Of a stretch of 64,000 bases of DNA, positions 29,932 to 38,489 are shown in pieces; position 1 is the first letter of the stretch; each line of letters starts with the position of its first letter. Position numbers and translations under genes: made by a program. The notes under the pieces are model-generated. The model was not told where the DNA came from. It saw only the letters and a list, made by a program, of their open reading frames with translations, and did not search any database. Origin of the DNA: Planococcus rifietoensis (GTDB taxonomy: Bacteria; Bacillota; Bacilli; Bacillales_A; Planococcaceae); contig NZ_CP013659.2 in NCBI RefSeq assembly GCF_001465795.2, forward strand, positions 434,001 through 498,000, read 5' to 3'.

Positions 29932-29977
29932 AAAAGGCGATGCCAATGACTTTAACAAGTCAATGGCATCGCCTTTT
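29932..29977. terminator. Bidirectional terminator between crtP and the P450
   Basis: AAAAGGCGATGCCA plus TGACTT pair with AAGTCA plus TGGCATCGCCTTTT around a TAAC loop. The arms are about 21 bases. A weaker hairpin at 29881-29915 may also belong to crtP. Confidence 0.85.
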
Positions 29978-29984
29978 GGCATAT

Positions 29985-31184
29985 TCAGTTTCCGAGTGTG
30001 ACCGGAAGTTCACGGACGCCGCGGACAATCATGCCCGGACGCCATTCGAGTTCATTTTCCGGGACAGCGAGCGCCATGCCGGGGAAGCGTTTCAATAGGC
30101 CGTCGATTGCGGTATGGCCTTCCAGCCGTGCGAGGGGAGCGCCGAGGCAGAAATGGATGCCTTTGCCAAACGCCAAATGCGCACTTTTCTCGCGGTGGAT
30201 ATCAAATAGCTCAGGGTTGTCGAACTGTTCGGGGTCATGGTTCGCAGCGTTCAAAGCGACGATGACCAAATCGCCCCGGTGGATGGTTTTTCCGCCAAAT
30301 TCCATGTCTTCTGCGGCCCATCTGGAGGTGCTGAATTCGACCGGCCCATTCAAGCGCAGCGATTCCTCGATAGCTGGGCCGATGAGCTCAGGCTGTACAC
30401 ATAATTCGTGCTGTTGTTCGGGATGTTTCAATAGCGTGAGTACAGTGTTGCCGATCAAATTCACGGTCGTTTCGTGTCCTGCGATGATCAGCAAAGAGAC
30501 CAGTCCGTACAGCTCTTTTTCCGTCAGCCGGTCGCCTGCTTCTTCGGCTTCGATCAATCGGCTGATTAAGTCATCGCCCGGTTGTTGGCGCACTTTTTGG
30601 AACCATTCACCGAGATAGCGGACAAATTCATTCATATGCTCATAAACGCTAACGCCTGCTTCGCCACTCGTGCCTTCGATGAGCGAGTTCGACCAGGTCC
30701 GGAATTTATCGCGATCCTGTGATGGAACGCCCAAAATTTCGCAAATGACGATGATGGGGAGCGGGAAGGCGAATTCGTCAATTAAGTTGACGTTCGATTT
30801 GCCTTCGAATCCATCGAGCAATTCGTCGGTGATTTCCTGGATGCGCGGTTTCATGCTATCGATCATTTTCGGCGTAAACGCTTTTTGGGCGAGCCCGCGC
30901 AGCCGTTTATGGTCAGGCGGGTCAGAAAATAACATGTTTTGAGTGAATACGCTCATCTCGTCCATGCTGCCGCCGAACAGCTTCGAAAAATCCTTGATGA
31001 AGCGCGGGTCTTTCAATACGGCTTCCGCATCGGTATAGCGCGTCACGAGCCACCCGAGCTGGCCGTCTGGAAAACGCACCTGATGCACAGGGTCTTCTTC
31101 ACGCAGCCGTTCGTAGGCCGGATAAGGGTTTCGGGTGAATTCAGGGCTGAATAATTGCGTTTTGTCTTTGTCATGCAAGTCCAT
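29985..31184 (-). CDS. Cytochrome P450 (CYP107/CYP109-like)
   Basis: A 399-residue soluble class I P450 monooxygenase. The I-helix oxygen-activation motif AGHETT is at 235-240, the K-helix ExxR (ESLR) at 274-277 and the haem-ligand loop FGKGIHFCLGAP has Cys346. PDHKRLRGL near 90 is the usual C-helix. There is no reductase domain, so separate ferredoxin and ferredoxin reductase partners are needed; none is adjacent. GGAGG precedes ATG 31184. The substrate is unknown. It converges on crtP but is separated by a terminator, so a carotenoid link is only a possibility. Confidence 0.93.
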   Translation of the reverse strand: MDLHDKDKTQLFSPEFTRNPYPAYERLREEDPVHQVRFPDGQLGWLVTRYTDAEAVLKDPRFIKDFSKLFGGSMDEMSVFTQNMLFSDPPDHKRLRGLAQKAFTPKMIDSMKPRIQEITDELLDGFEGKSNVNLIDEFAFPLPIIVICEILGVPSQDRDKFRTWSNSLIEGTSGEAGVSVYEHMNEFVRYLGEWFQKVRQQPGDDLISRLIEAEEAGDRLTEKELYGLVSLLIIAGHETTVNLIGNTVLTLLKHPEQQHELCVQPELIGPAIEESLRLNGPVEFSTSRWAAEDMEFGGKTIHRGDLVIVALNAANHDPEQFDNPELFDIHREKSAHLAFGKGIHFCLGAPLARLEGHTAIDGLLKRFPGMALAVPENELEWRPGMIVRGVRELPVTLGN

Positions 31185-31314
31185 TGAAATGCCTCCTTTT
31201 TTTATCTATACCCTGAGGCGGTTGGATGTTACTCGTCTATTTTTCATATTCCTTCCTTCTCTAATGAAATTTGGAAAGACATTTTCCAGTCCAGTTGATT
31301 TGCATCGAAACAAT

Positions 31315-32135
31315 TCATAAGCGTTTTTGAACTTCATCAGCAAAACCGGTTATGACCTTAGCAGCTTCTTTTGGTCCTTCCCAGTACAGCATATGGCCGA
31401 ACTGCGGAAGGATGTGCAGCTGGGAATGTGGGATGGCAGCGGATAGCTTTTGCTGATCTTCTGGTGAAGCGAGGGTGTCTTCTTTTCCAGATATAATCAG
31501 TGCCGGCGCCGTTACTTGTTGGAGGAGGCCAGGGAATTTTTCATTCAATGCGGCTTCACTCGTTTCTCTCCATACACGGGCCGGAACTTTTTGGATCTCG
31601 AAGAACATTTTCTCTAAGAAATCGGCAGGCACCGGTGTATTGAATAGCCCTTGGGTGAATCCACGGATGAACTCTGGGCTCACGGGATCTGTTAAACGCG
31701 ACAAAGTGGATTCATGAATGGCGACGATTGCCGGCTGGTTGCCGAGCTCGGAAGGGGAGCCGATTAAGATGAGCCCGACTGTGCGATCCGGATATTTCGC
31801 GGCAAAATTCCTGGCGGCAAATCCCCCACTGGAAGCACCTGCGATAAAGGCTTTTTCGATAGCTTTGGCATCCATGAACTGCAGCAAATCCGCTTCGAAA
31901 TCTTCTGTTCGATACGTCATGCCCGGCAGATCGATCCCGTCATGCCCTCGCTGCGTATAGGCGAGCGTGTGCATTTGTTCGGGAAACAAGCGAATAATAA
32001 GTCGAAGGTATGGCAGGAATCGGCAAGCCCGTGCAGGAAAATCAGCGGAATGCTATGCGGGTCGCCGCGCTCAATATAGCGTAATTCCCTTGCATCCGCC
32101 AAGCGCAGCGTCGAACGTTTCAAAGTCATATTCAT
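31315..32135 (-). pseudogene. Alpha/beta hydrolase with a single-base frameshift
   Basis: The minus strand reads MNMTLKRST through the oxyanion segment FLHGLADSCHTFDLLFACFP in one frame. It then continues as PEQMHTLAYTQRGHDG in another, with the switch around 31978-31985 at TTTCCC. The second part holds the nucleophile elbow GASSGG, the acid region ISGKEDTLAS and the catalytic histidine in LPQFGHMLYW. Joined, the two make a normal protein of about 273 residues; the total span is 821 bases, not a multiple of three. It starts ten bases after the DUF4097 gene. Either a recent frameshift or a sequencing error explains it. Confidence 0.8.
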
Positions 32136-32144
32136 CCATTCCTT

Positions 32145-32984
32145 TCATTCGACAGTAATACTGCCATTATTCGAAGCAAGCTGGATCAGCACCTCGCCGC
32201 TGCCGAATACGGTCTCTTCATTTTCGCGCCCGTATATATCGATGCTGCCATTGTCGACGCCCGCTTCAATGCGGGCATTTACTGGTTCACTATCGGTGCG
32301 GATTTCGATTTGCCCATTGTTCGTAGCGAAATTGACAGGGAAATCAAGCGTCTCCGTGTCCAGTTCGATGCGCCCGTTATTCGCCTGCGCTTCCAGTTCA
32401 CCTGAAACCTCACTAAACAGGATGCGTCCGTTGGCAGAGCGGACGCTGATGGCGGCTTCCATGTCTTCCATTTCAACTGGTCCGTTGTCTGTTTCGACCT
32501 CGACCGTCTCGCTTTCGACTGCATCCAAAGCGATGCGCCCATTGTCTGCTTCCATCAGCAACTCAGCGGCTGTGATCTCGCTCACTTTGATGCTGCCATT
32601 ATCGCTATCGGCCGACAGGGAATCAAGCCCGCTCGCAGGCACGTAAACTTGCAGCGTATAGGAGCGGTTAAAGTCGAAATTGAAGAATGGAGAGCGATCT
32701 TCGACTTCAATCGCTAAGCGGCCGCCTTCGACTTCTGTGTTTAAGGTGAAGTCATCGTCATTGCCGGACATGACGATTCGGACCGTTTCGTCTTCACTTG
32801 GCATAATGGCCACACGGGAATTTTCAACGGTAATTGCCAGTGCCTCGATATTGTCATCGAAGCTTTGTTCCTCAAGCACGTCTTGCTGCGCCGGATCTGA
32901 ATTGTAGACGGCATATAAAATGATGCCGACACCGACCAAGAATAAGCTTGCAATGATGATCAAAATTCTCAAGAAAGTGCCCAT
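32145..32984 (-). CDS. Membrane-anchored DUF4097 beta-repeat protein
   Basis: A 279-residue protein with one N-terminal membrane segment (FLRILIIIASLFLVGVGIILYAVY). A long beta-solenoid-like region then contains repeated [SD]-[DN]-N-G-x-[IV] turns (SDNGSIKV, ADNGRIAL, TDNGPVEM, ANNGRIEL, TNNGQIEI, VDNGSIDI, SNNGSITV). This repeat is typical of DUF4097 (LiaG/YvlB-like) proteins often found in envelope-stress loci. AAAGGAG before ATG 32984 fixes the start; the ORF could otherwise begin earlier. Its C-terminal segment (VFGSGE ... NNGSITVE) resembles that of the protein at 54531-55562. It is probably co-transcribed with the following hydrolase. Confidence 0.82.
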   Translation of the reverse strand: MGTFLRILIIIASLFLVGVGIILYAVYNSDPAQQDVLEEQSFDDNIEALAITVENSRVAIMPSEDETVRIVMSGNDDDFTLNTEVEGGRLAIEVEDRSPFFNFDFNRSYTLQVYVPASGLDSLSADSDNGSIKVSEITAAELLMEADNGRIALDAVESETVEVETDNGPVEMEDMEAAISVRSANGRILFSEVSGELEAQANNGRIELDTETLDFPVNFATNNGQIEIRTDSEPVNARIEAGVDNGSIDIYGRENEETVFGSGEVLIQLASNNGSITVE

Positions 32985-33205
32985 GAAAACATCTCCTTTA
33001 TTGGGAAATATCCATAGCTTGGTAACGGAGAAACGTTTTGGATTGGAACGGATTACGCTAGGTATCATCATTTTACTATAAATATCAGAAAAGTCAGTTT
33101 ATTTAACGGAAATCATGCTATATTAATAAATATAGGAAGTTCATGGAAAAACACTTGCCGCTCGCCGGCTGGATCGGAAATTTGAAGGCAAGGGAGGATG
33201 CCGAT

Positions 33206-33652
33206 ATGTGGAGTGTGAGAAATACGGTTTTCATCGACAGACGGGTGAAAGAAGTCCATCATTTTGCTACTAATCCATTGCTCTGGTATCAATGGTATGC
33301 TGGATTGTCTGAAGCGGAGAATTTGATTGGCACGGGAAAGAAAGGAACGAGCATGAACTTAAAGTATTATTTCTTCGGAAGAAGCCTCGGATTGCATGTA
33401 CTGGTAGTGGAAAATGCAGCGGTAAAAGACGGCTATATATGGCGCTGCCTGATTAGCGGCGCTTTTGACGCCACTCAAACTTGGCGCTATCTCCCGAAAG
33501 ATGGCGGAACCGAAATTCAATTCGAGATGGACTATGAACTGCCCGGCAGCATATTCGGTAAATTGGCCAACACGATCTACATCAAGAAGCTTATGTACAA
33601 CTCGGTTGAACAGACCTTGCAAAACTTAAAAGATATCAGTGAAAGTGAGTAG
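33206..33652 (+). CDS. SRPBCC (START-like) protein
   Basis: A 148-residue single-domain protein of the polyketide cyclase/SRPBCC type. The start motif MWSVRNTVFIDRRVKEVHHFATNP and the C-terminal helix (NSVEQTLQNLKDISE) flank a sheet with GTSMNLKYYFFG and MDYELPGSIFGKLAN. GGGAGG lies nine bases before ATG 33206. The longer reading from 33143 has no such site. A clear paralogue sits at 63362-63832. These proteins bind small hydrophobic ligands or act as putative carriers; no catalytic residues can be named. It is a single-gene unit. Confidence 0.8.
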   Translation: MWSVRNTVFIDRRVKEVHHFATNPLLWYQWYAGLSEAENLIGTGKKGTSMNLKYYFFGRSLGLHVLVVENAAVKDGYIWRCLISGAFDATQTWRYLPKDGGTEIQFEMDYELPGSIFGKLANTIYIKKLMYNSVEQTLQNLKDISESE

Positions 33653-33873
33653 CGGTTTCGGTGGCGCGAAAACCAGAGGGCGATTTAAAGTTTGCTTTTG
33701 AGGGAGGATGGCGCAATAACGTAAAGTCAGAAATGCGAGTATTCCCCACTTCCGTTTGCCGGGTTGTGCTATGTCACGGGAACGTCGGTTATCTTAGACA
33801 TTGAGCTACAGAAGGGTTATGCTGAACAAAGTTAAGTTGGCCGAAAATTAGCTCAAACGGAAGGATGATCGAC

Positions 33874-34026
33874 ATGGCATTTTTGGACAAGCTGAACGCA
33901 ATGAAAGACAAGGCGATCGAAAAAGGCAAAACCCATTGGGACGAAAACAAAGAGGACTATAAAGAAAAAGCCATGGTGATGAAAGACGAAGTGGAGAACA
34001 AATTGAAAGAGAGAAAAGGGAAATAG
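33874..34026 (+). CDS. Small, highly charged protein (50 aa)
   Basis: ATG 33874 is nine bases after GGAAGG, and the frame runs to TAG 34024-34026. The product begins MAFLDKLNAMKDKAIEKG and ends KLKERKGK. It is almost entirely lysine-, glutamate- and aspartate-rich and should form amphipathic helix. In composition it recalls small stress proteins of the CsbD/YtxH kind, but no family is identified. The dedicated ribosome-binding site and an immediate terminator (34033-34062) argue that it is a real gene. Confidence 0.75.
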   Translation: MAFLDKLNAMKDKAIEKGKTHWDENKEDYKEKAMVMKDEVENKLKERKGK

Positions 34027-34032
34027 CAAGAG

Positions 34033-34062
34033 GCGCACTCTTTCGATAGAGTGCGCTTTTTT
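34033..34062 (+). terminator. Terminator of the 50-aa gene
   Basis: GCGCACTC (34033-34040) pairs with GAGTGCGC (34049-34056), followed by six T. Confidence 0.85.
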
Positions 34063-34165
34063 GTATTCTTTTCATAGAGATTTGCATACCCAGATTAATC
34101 AGGTGAACCTTTGACGGTGCATAGCGTTCTTATTCAAACAGAAGGTTTGGAAGAAGGCAAAAGGC

Positions 34166-34576
34166 ATGGCGGATGTGAAACGGGGAAGAATTGCTAAATT
34201 TTTGTATATCGGGCTTGTCTTATTATTTTTTTATATCGTGTTTCTCCAGCCGGAAACGGTTTTCGAGGAGCAGTATTACGGCGAACAGCCCTTCAGTGTA
34301 GAAATCGAGACCTACGGAACGGGATTTTTTAATCGGGAGATTTCAGTTATCCACTAAAAGATTGATGGCAAAACGGTAGCGTCCGACAATTTCACTTTTT
34401 TCTCCCCATTTACTCGAAGCATTCATGCGACGTGGAAAGTCGATCCCGCGGAAGGTTCGTGGTGGATCGACAATACCGTGAATGTCAGCATGGAATATTG
34501 GAAGGCACGAGGCTTGCACCATGGGGAATATGAATCGATAGCTGCCGGATATGATTACGATTGGGCGGATGATTGA
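34166..34576 (+). pseudogene. Membrane-anchored protein gene interrupted by an in-frame stop
   Basis: From ATG 34166 the frame gives 63 residues with one membrane segment (FLYIGLVLLFFYIVFLQP), then TAA at 34355-34357. The same frame continues without another stop to TGA 34574-34576. The continuation is plausible protein (KIDGKTVASDNFTFF, PFTRSIHATWKVD, GSWWIDNTVNVSMEYW, ending YDWADD). The simplest reading is a gene of about 136 residues in which a tyrosine-like codon became TAA. The family is not recognised. A sequencing error or true truncated gene cannot be excluded. Confidence 0.6.
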
Positions 34577-34632
34577 GGTAGATGGTGGAGCCATTTGAAG
34601 TGAACCCTAAATGCTGGTATTTTCAATAAATC

Positions 34633-34675
34633 AAAAACGCGTGGAGAAACGAATCTGTTTCTCCACGCGTTTTTT
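34633..34675. terminator. Bidirectional terminator
   Basis: AAAAACGCGTGGAGAAAC and GTTTCTCCACGCGTTTTT pair perfectly around a six-base loop, between the broken ORF and the FadR-type gene. Confidence 0.85.
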
Positions 34676-34688
34676 GTTTTAAGCGAAT

Positions 34689-35390
34689 TCATGTTGAACG
34701 ATCTAATTCCGAACGGATGCGAGAGATGTGCTCGCTCATCAATTGCTTGGCCAGCTCGGCGTTACCGCTCTCGATTGCCAAATAGATTTCTTCATGTTCA
34801 TTGTACGTATCCTGGTGGCGCTCTGCGTCGGTGAATCGATGGCGCCTTGTGGCACGTATATTTTCCTCCAGCCGCTTGGCAAGAGTTTCCATCAAATCGA
34901 TCAATAATTGATTTTTGGTGGCATTGGCGACTTGCAGATGGAAATCCACGTCAGCCTGGACGCCGAGTTCGGGATCGTTCGCCGCCAATGCCATTTGCCC
35001 GAGCACTTCACGGATCGCCAACAAGTTCTCTGGCGTCGCCCGCTGCGCTGCAAGTGAGGCGGCTTCGACTTCAAACGCCCGCCTGAGCTCGAGCATATCG
35101 TCGATGTATTGAATCTCCGCTGCATCGATGCGTGTGCCGAGTTCATTGCCGAGCATATCGTGCTTCGTCTCAGAGAGAAAACTGCCGCCGCCTTGGCGGA
35201 TTTCAAGAAAGCCTTTGCTTTCCAGGCCTTTCAATGCTTCGCGGACGGAATTGCGGCTGACGCCGAATAAACTCGCCAAATCCCGCTCGGAAGGAAGACG
35301 GCCGCCAGGGGGGACATTGTTCTCCAGGCACAGCGTTTGGATCTGTTCGACGACTAATTCATAGGTGCGTTTTTTCGGATTCAATAACAC
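34689..35390 (-). CDS. FadR-subfamily GntR regulator (LldR-like)
   Basis: A 233-residue regulator. The N-terminal GntR winged helix has PPGGRLPSERDLASLFGVSRNSVREALKGLESKGFLE. The FCD effector domain carries the metal-binding histidine region (DVDFHLQVANATKN and YNEHEEIYLAI). GTG 35390 is chosen, with GGGAGAG five to six bases upstream; longer readings lack a site. It is divergent from a FAD-linked 2-hydroxyacid oxidase gene. A palindrome of the TGGT-N3-ACCA type recognised by LldR/PdhR relatives lies between. Control of lactate or glycolate use is the natural inference. Confidence 0.88.
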   Translation of the reverse strand: MLLNPKKRTYELVVEQIQTLCLENNVPPGGRLPSERDLASLFGVSRNSVREALKGLESKGFLEIRQGGGSFLSETKHDMLGNELGTRIDAAEIQYIDDMLELRRAFEVEAASLAAQRATPENLLAIREVLGQMALAANDPELGVQADVDFHLQVANATKNQLLIDLMETLAKRLEENIRATRRHRFTDAERHQDTYNEHEEIYLAIESGNAELAKQLMSEHISRIRSELDRST

Positions 35391-35457
35391 TGAACTCTCT
35401 CCCTGCTGACTTGGTTTTTGCGTTCTCCTTTCATCATACCGAAAGAAATGCAAAATG

Positions 35458-35522
35458 TCTGAAAATACACATTGTAATTTTCAGATTATTATGTATAATT
35501 GGTTTAATTGGTAGGACCAATT
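35458..35522 (+). promoter_or_regulatory. Promoter and LldR/PdhR-type operator
   Basis: A rightward promoter has TTGTAA (35472-35477), a 16-base spacer and TATAAT (35494-35499). AATTGGTAGGACCAATT (35506-35522) sits exactly at the expected start and contains the TTGGT-N3-ACCAA operator of this regulator family. A second inverted repeat, TCTGAAAAT/ATTTTCAGA (35458-35485), overlaps the -35. The nearest annotated gene start is 470 bases further on. Confidence 0.75.
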
Positions 35523-35537
35523 TTCGGAGGTATGAAG

Positions 35538-35567
35538 ATGTATCGGTGTGTATGCATGCTGTTGTAA
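35538..35567 (+). other. Nine-codon ORF with a strong ribosome-binding site
   Basis: CGGAGG at 35525-35530 is eight bases before an ATG that opens only nine codons (MYRCVCMLL) before TAA. It is the first possible translation start of the transcript. It may be a leader peptide, or the remains of an original gene start displaced by the repeats at 35592-35925. Confidence 0.4.
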
Positions 35568-35591
35568 GACTTTTGGTAAGGCATCGCAATC

Positions 35592-35744
35592 GATATTCCA
35601 CAAAACAGCTAGCTTTCCTGGGGGCTCGCGCTGAACTAATTCGGGCTAGACGCCCGAATGGATTTCAGCACTTCGTCGAAACAAAGTTGGAAAGCCACCT
35701 CCGTTTCTGCTCCCCAAGGAGTCTGCGCTGTTTTGCTCCATATC
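35592..35744. repeat. MITE-like element A (153 bp)
   Basis: The left end reads GATATTCCACAAAACAGC and the right end GCTGTTTTGCTCCATATC. They form an 18-bp imperfect terminal inverted repeat. Element B (56112-56236) has the same two termini in the opposite orientation, and inner segments such as GCCC-CAGGAAAGC also match. There is no ORF. No target-site duplication is obvious. Confidence 0.75.
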
Positions 35745-35767
35745 TAATAATTAGTATTTATTAAGAG

Positions 35768-35915
35768 TGGAAGGCGGTGACTCCTGCGGGAGCAGTGACG
35801 GAGCATTGCGACGGAGCGACATGAGTCTGTGCCCTGGCAGCTGGCTGCGCGACGTCCTGTCGCGCCAGCTGCATGACCCACATCCTGTGGGCCCGAAAGC
35901 GTCCGCCTGGAACGA
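35768..35915. repeat. GC-rich inverted-repeat element next to element A
   Basis: The segment opens GGAAGGCGG and closes CCGCCTGGAA. It contains nested inverted pieces (CTGGCAGCTGG ... CCAGCTGC) and GACTCCTGCGGGAGC. It resembles other GC-rich intergenic hairpin units of Bacillales. No second copy was found in the window. With element A it fills most of the gap between the promoter at 35472 and the gene at 35992. Confidence 0.5.
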
Positions 35916-35991
35916 TCCAATAAGCTTTTCCCTATTATAATTTTGAAATTAAGTTTAAATAGTGTGAATAACCACAAAGGAGCGATATGAA

Positions 35992-37395
35992 ATGGCAATT
36001 CCTCATCAGGAGAAAATCCTGCACAATTTGGCGGAGTTTCTTACAAGCGAACAAGTCAGCGTCAATGCGACGATCAAGGAGCTGCACGGCAGGGATGAAT
36101 CCTATCATGCCATGCAATTGCCGGACATCGTCGTGTTTCCAGAAACGGCGGAGCAAGTATCGAAAATCATGAAGCTGTCCCAGCAATACGCGATTCCGAT
36201 CGTCCCGTTCGGCCTCGGATCGAGCCTTGAAGGCCATGTCATCCCGGAACAGGGCGGCATCACCGTCGATTTTTCCTTGATGAATAAGGTGCTGCATGTC
36301 GATGCGGAAGATTTTCTCGTCACGGTCCAGCCGGGTGTCACCAGGACGCAATTGAATAAGGAATTGAAAAAACACGGATTGTTTTTCAGTGTCGACCCTG
36401 GGGCGGATGCGACCCTTGGCGGCATGGCGGCGACCAATGCGAGCGGCACAACATCCGTCAAATACGGCGTCATGCGTGACCAGGTGCGCGACCTTGAAGT
36501 GGTCATGGCGGACGGCACCATTATCCATACCGGCAATAAAGCGGCGAAATCGTCTTCCGGGCTTCATTTGAACGGCTTGTTCGTCGGCTCTGAAGGGACG
36601 CTTGGCTGCTTTACGGAAATGACCTTGAAAGTGTACGGCATCCCAGAATTCGTTACGGCGGCCCGCGCTTCATTTCCGAGCGTGAAAGATGCGGTCGAAG
36701 CGGTCGTCTCGATCTTGCAAGCGGGTATTCCGATTGCCCGCGTCGAACTCGTCGATGAACAGTCGATGAGGCAAGTGAATGAATACAATGATACCGCTTA
36801 CCTCGAGAAGCCGACTTTGTTCCTGGAGTTCCATGGCAATGAAGCAGGGCTCAAGCAAGACGTGGAGTTTATGGAAGAAATCGTCCAGGGGCATGCGTGC
36901 GAAGAAATCGCTTTTGAGACTGATACGGCGGCGCGCAATCAATTATGGGAAGCACGCCATACTTTGGCCTATGCCTATATCCATGGCTATCCCGGCAAAA
37001 AGATGATGGTGACGGACGTTTGCCTGCCGATTTCAGAACTTGCAAACGCAGTCGGCCATGCACGGGAAAATCTGGAGGCGCTTGGGCTTCCGGGCGGCAT
37101 CGTCGGCCATGTCGGCGACGGCAATTTCCATGCTCTCATCATGATGAATATGGAAGACCCTGATGAAGTGGCGCGTGCGCAGGAGTTTAACGGGCGCATC
37201 GTCGAGTATGCACTCAAGCGCGGAGGGACTTGTACAGGCGAACACGGCGTCGGGCTCGGCAAACAGAAATACCAACAGCAAGAACACGGAGCGGCACTTG
37301 AGGTCATGGAGAAAATCAAACGGGCGCTCGACCCGAACAATCTATTGAATCCCGGCAAAAACATCAAAGTGGAGACAAAGGAGACGATCAAATGA
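35992..37395 (+). CDS. glcD: FAD-linked 2-hydroxyacid oxidase (GlcD/D-lactate dehydrogenase type)
   Basis: A 467-residue flavoprotein of the FAD_binding_4/FAD-oxidase_C family. The FAD segment VPFGLGSSLEGH, VTVQPGV, DPGADATLGGMAATNASGT and GLFVGSEGTLG are typical, as are HVGDGNFHALI and GTCTGEHGVGLGK in the C-terminal domain. It oxidises D-lactate or glycolate to the 2-oxoacid at the membrane. The iron-sulfur partner GlcF is not here, which favours a stand-alone lactate dehydrogenase. AAAGGAG precedes the ATG. The stop overlaps the transporter start (ATGA at 37392-37395). Confidence 0.92.
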   Translation: MAIPHQEKILHNLAEFLTSEQVSVNATIKELHGRDESYHAMQLPDIVVFPETAEQVSKIMKLSQQYAIPIVPFGLGSSLEGHVIPEQGGITVDFSLMNKVLHVDAEDFLVTVQPGVTRTQLNKELKKHGLFFSVDPGADATLGGMAATNASGTTSVKYGVMRDQVRDLEVVMADGTIIHTGNKAAKSSSGLHLNGLFVGSEGTLGCFTEMTLKVYGIPEFVTAARASFPSVKDAVEAVVSILQAGIPIARVELVDEQSMRQVNEYNDTAYLEKPTLFLEFHGNEAGLKQDVEFMEEIVQGHACEEIAFETDTAARNQLWEARHTLAYAYIHGYPGKKMMVTDVCLPISELANAVGHARENLEALGLPGGIVGHVGDGNFHALIMMNMEDPDEVARAQEFNGRIVEYALKRGGTCTGEHGVGLGKQKYQQQEHGAALEVMEKIKRALDPNNLLNPGKNIKVETKETIK

Positions 37396-38387
37396 AAGTA
37401 TTGCAATCATTGAGTGCCATCGCTGGAAAGTATTTTGCTGTGTGGGTCATCCTGGCTGCCTTGCTGGCGTTTTTCCTGCCTGAAGCGTTTGTCGGATTCG
37501 GCGCCTATATCACGATTCTGCTCGGCGTCGTCATGTTCGGGATGGGCTTGACGCTCAAACCGGTGGATTTCAAAATCATCGCCAAAAGCCCGCTGCCGGT
37601 ATTTGTCGGCGTGGCCGCACAGTTTCTCGTCATGCCGATCGCAGCGTTTGCCATCGCCTACGTGTTGAATCTGCCGCCTGAACTTGCGGCAGGCCTCGTG
37701 CTTCTTGGCTGTGTGCCAGGCGGAACGGCATCGAACGTCATGGTCTATTTGGCAAAAGGCAATTTGGCTTTGTCGGTCGCTATGACGTCCTTGTCGACTT
37801 TGATGGCGCCGATCATGACGCCGCTGCTTTTGTTGTTGCTTGCGGGGCAATGGCTGCCGGTTGACCCTGTCTCGATGTTCACGTCGATCATTCAAGTGAT
37901 CATCCTGCCGATTGCGCTTGGAATCTTAATTCAGCGCATCTTCCCGGCAGCGGTCGCGAAAAGCATCTCGGTCGTGCCGCTCATTTCGGTGGCAGCGATC
38001 CTCATCATCGTCTCGGCTGTCACTGCAGCCAATGCGCAAAACGTCATCAGCTCCGGATTCATCGTCTTCCTTGCGGTATTCTTGCATAACGGCTTCGGCT
38101 TGATGCTCGGTTATGTGATCGCGATGCTCATGGGCCTCAGCGAAACAGACCGCCGCGCGATTTCACTCGAAGTCGGCATGCAGAACTCAGGGCTAGGTGT
38201 TGCTTTGGCCACCGCCCACTTCAGCCCGCTCGCTGCGCTGCCAAGCGTATGGGGCGCCATCTGGCACAATATCTCGGGTCCGATCTTAGCGACGATCTGG
38301 TCGAAAAAACCAGCCTCAGCGCCTAATAAGGAAAATCCGGAACTCGCCGCGCGGGTCAAACCGGCGGTAAATTCCGGATCCAAATAA
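37392..38387 (+). CDS. BASS-family (bile acid:sodium symporter-like) transporter
   Basis: A 331-residue membrane protein with about nine or ten hydrophobic segments. It keeps BASS hallmarks: MFGMGLTLKPVDF, the first crossover region GCVPGGTASNVMVYLAKGN and the second around LEVGMQNSGLGVALA. It is translationally coupled to the GlcD-type oxidase by a four-base overlap. Bacterial members of this branch move organic anions such as pantoate or 2-oxoacids. Here the substrate is likely lactate, glycolate or the product 2-oxoacid. A strong terminator follows at 38403. Confidence 0.9.
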   Translation: MKVLQSLSAIAGKYFAVWVILAALLAFFLPEAFVGFGAYITILLGVVMFGMGLTLKPVDFKIIAKSPLPVFVGVAAQFLVMPIAAFAIAYVLNLPPELAAGLVLLGCVPGGTASNVMVYLAKGNLALSVAMTSLSTLMAPIMTPLLLLLLAGQWLPVDPVSMFTSIIQVIILPIALGILIQRIFPAAVAKSISVVPLISVAAILIIVSAVTAANAQNVISSGFIVFLAVFLHNGFGLMLGYVIAMLMGLSETDRRAISLEVGMQNSGLGVALATAHFSPLAALPSVWGAIWHNISGPILATIWSKKPASAPNKENPELAARVKPAVNSGSK

Positions 38388-38402
38388 GTGAATGCTATGT
38401 AT

Positions 38403-38435
38403 GAAAAAACCACCCGTCATTTGGGTGGTTTTTTC
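38403..38435 (+). terminator. Terminator of the glcD-BASS operon
   Basis: GAAAAAACCACCC and GGGTGGTTTTTTC pair perfectly around a seven-base loop. Confidence 0.88.
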
Positions 38436-38489
38436 AGAGTGTTGAAGAAATCTATAATCCGCTATGAATGAAAAATCGGGCACCTTTTC

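Noticed and set aside
29985..31184. P450 as part of a carotenoid operon with crtP
   Set aside because: The two genes converge and a strong bidirectional terminator lies between them.
32145..32700. Periodic DNA repeat (CCATTGTC/CCGTTGTC-like) suggesting a satellite, also at 54531-55300
   Set aside because: It follows the recurring DNG turns of DUF4097 proteins in frame and is explained by coding sequence.
33143..33205. Upstream extension of the SRPBCC protein
   Set aside because: The extension has no ribosome-binding site, while GGGAGG precedes ATG 33206. The paralogue at 63.4 kb starts at the same place.
35592..35925. Possible CRISPR array or tandem satellite
   Set aside because: The repeats are inverted and imperfect with no regular spacer length. 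They are hairpin elements.
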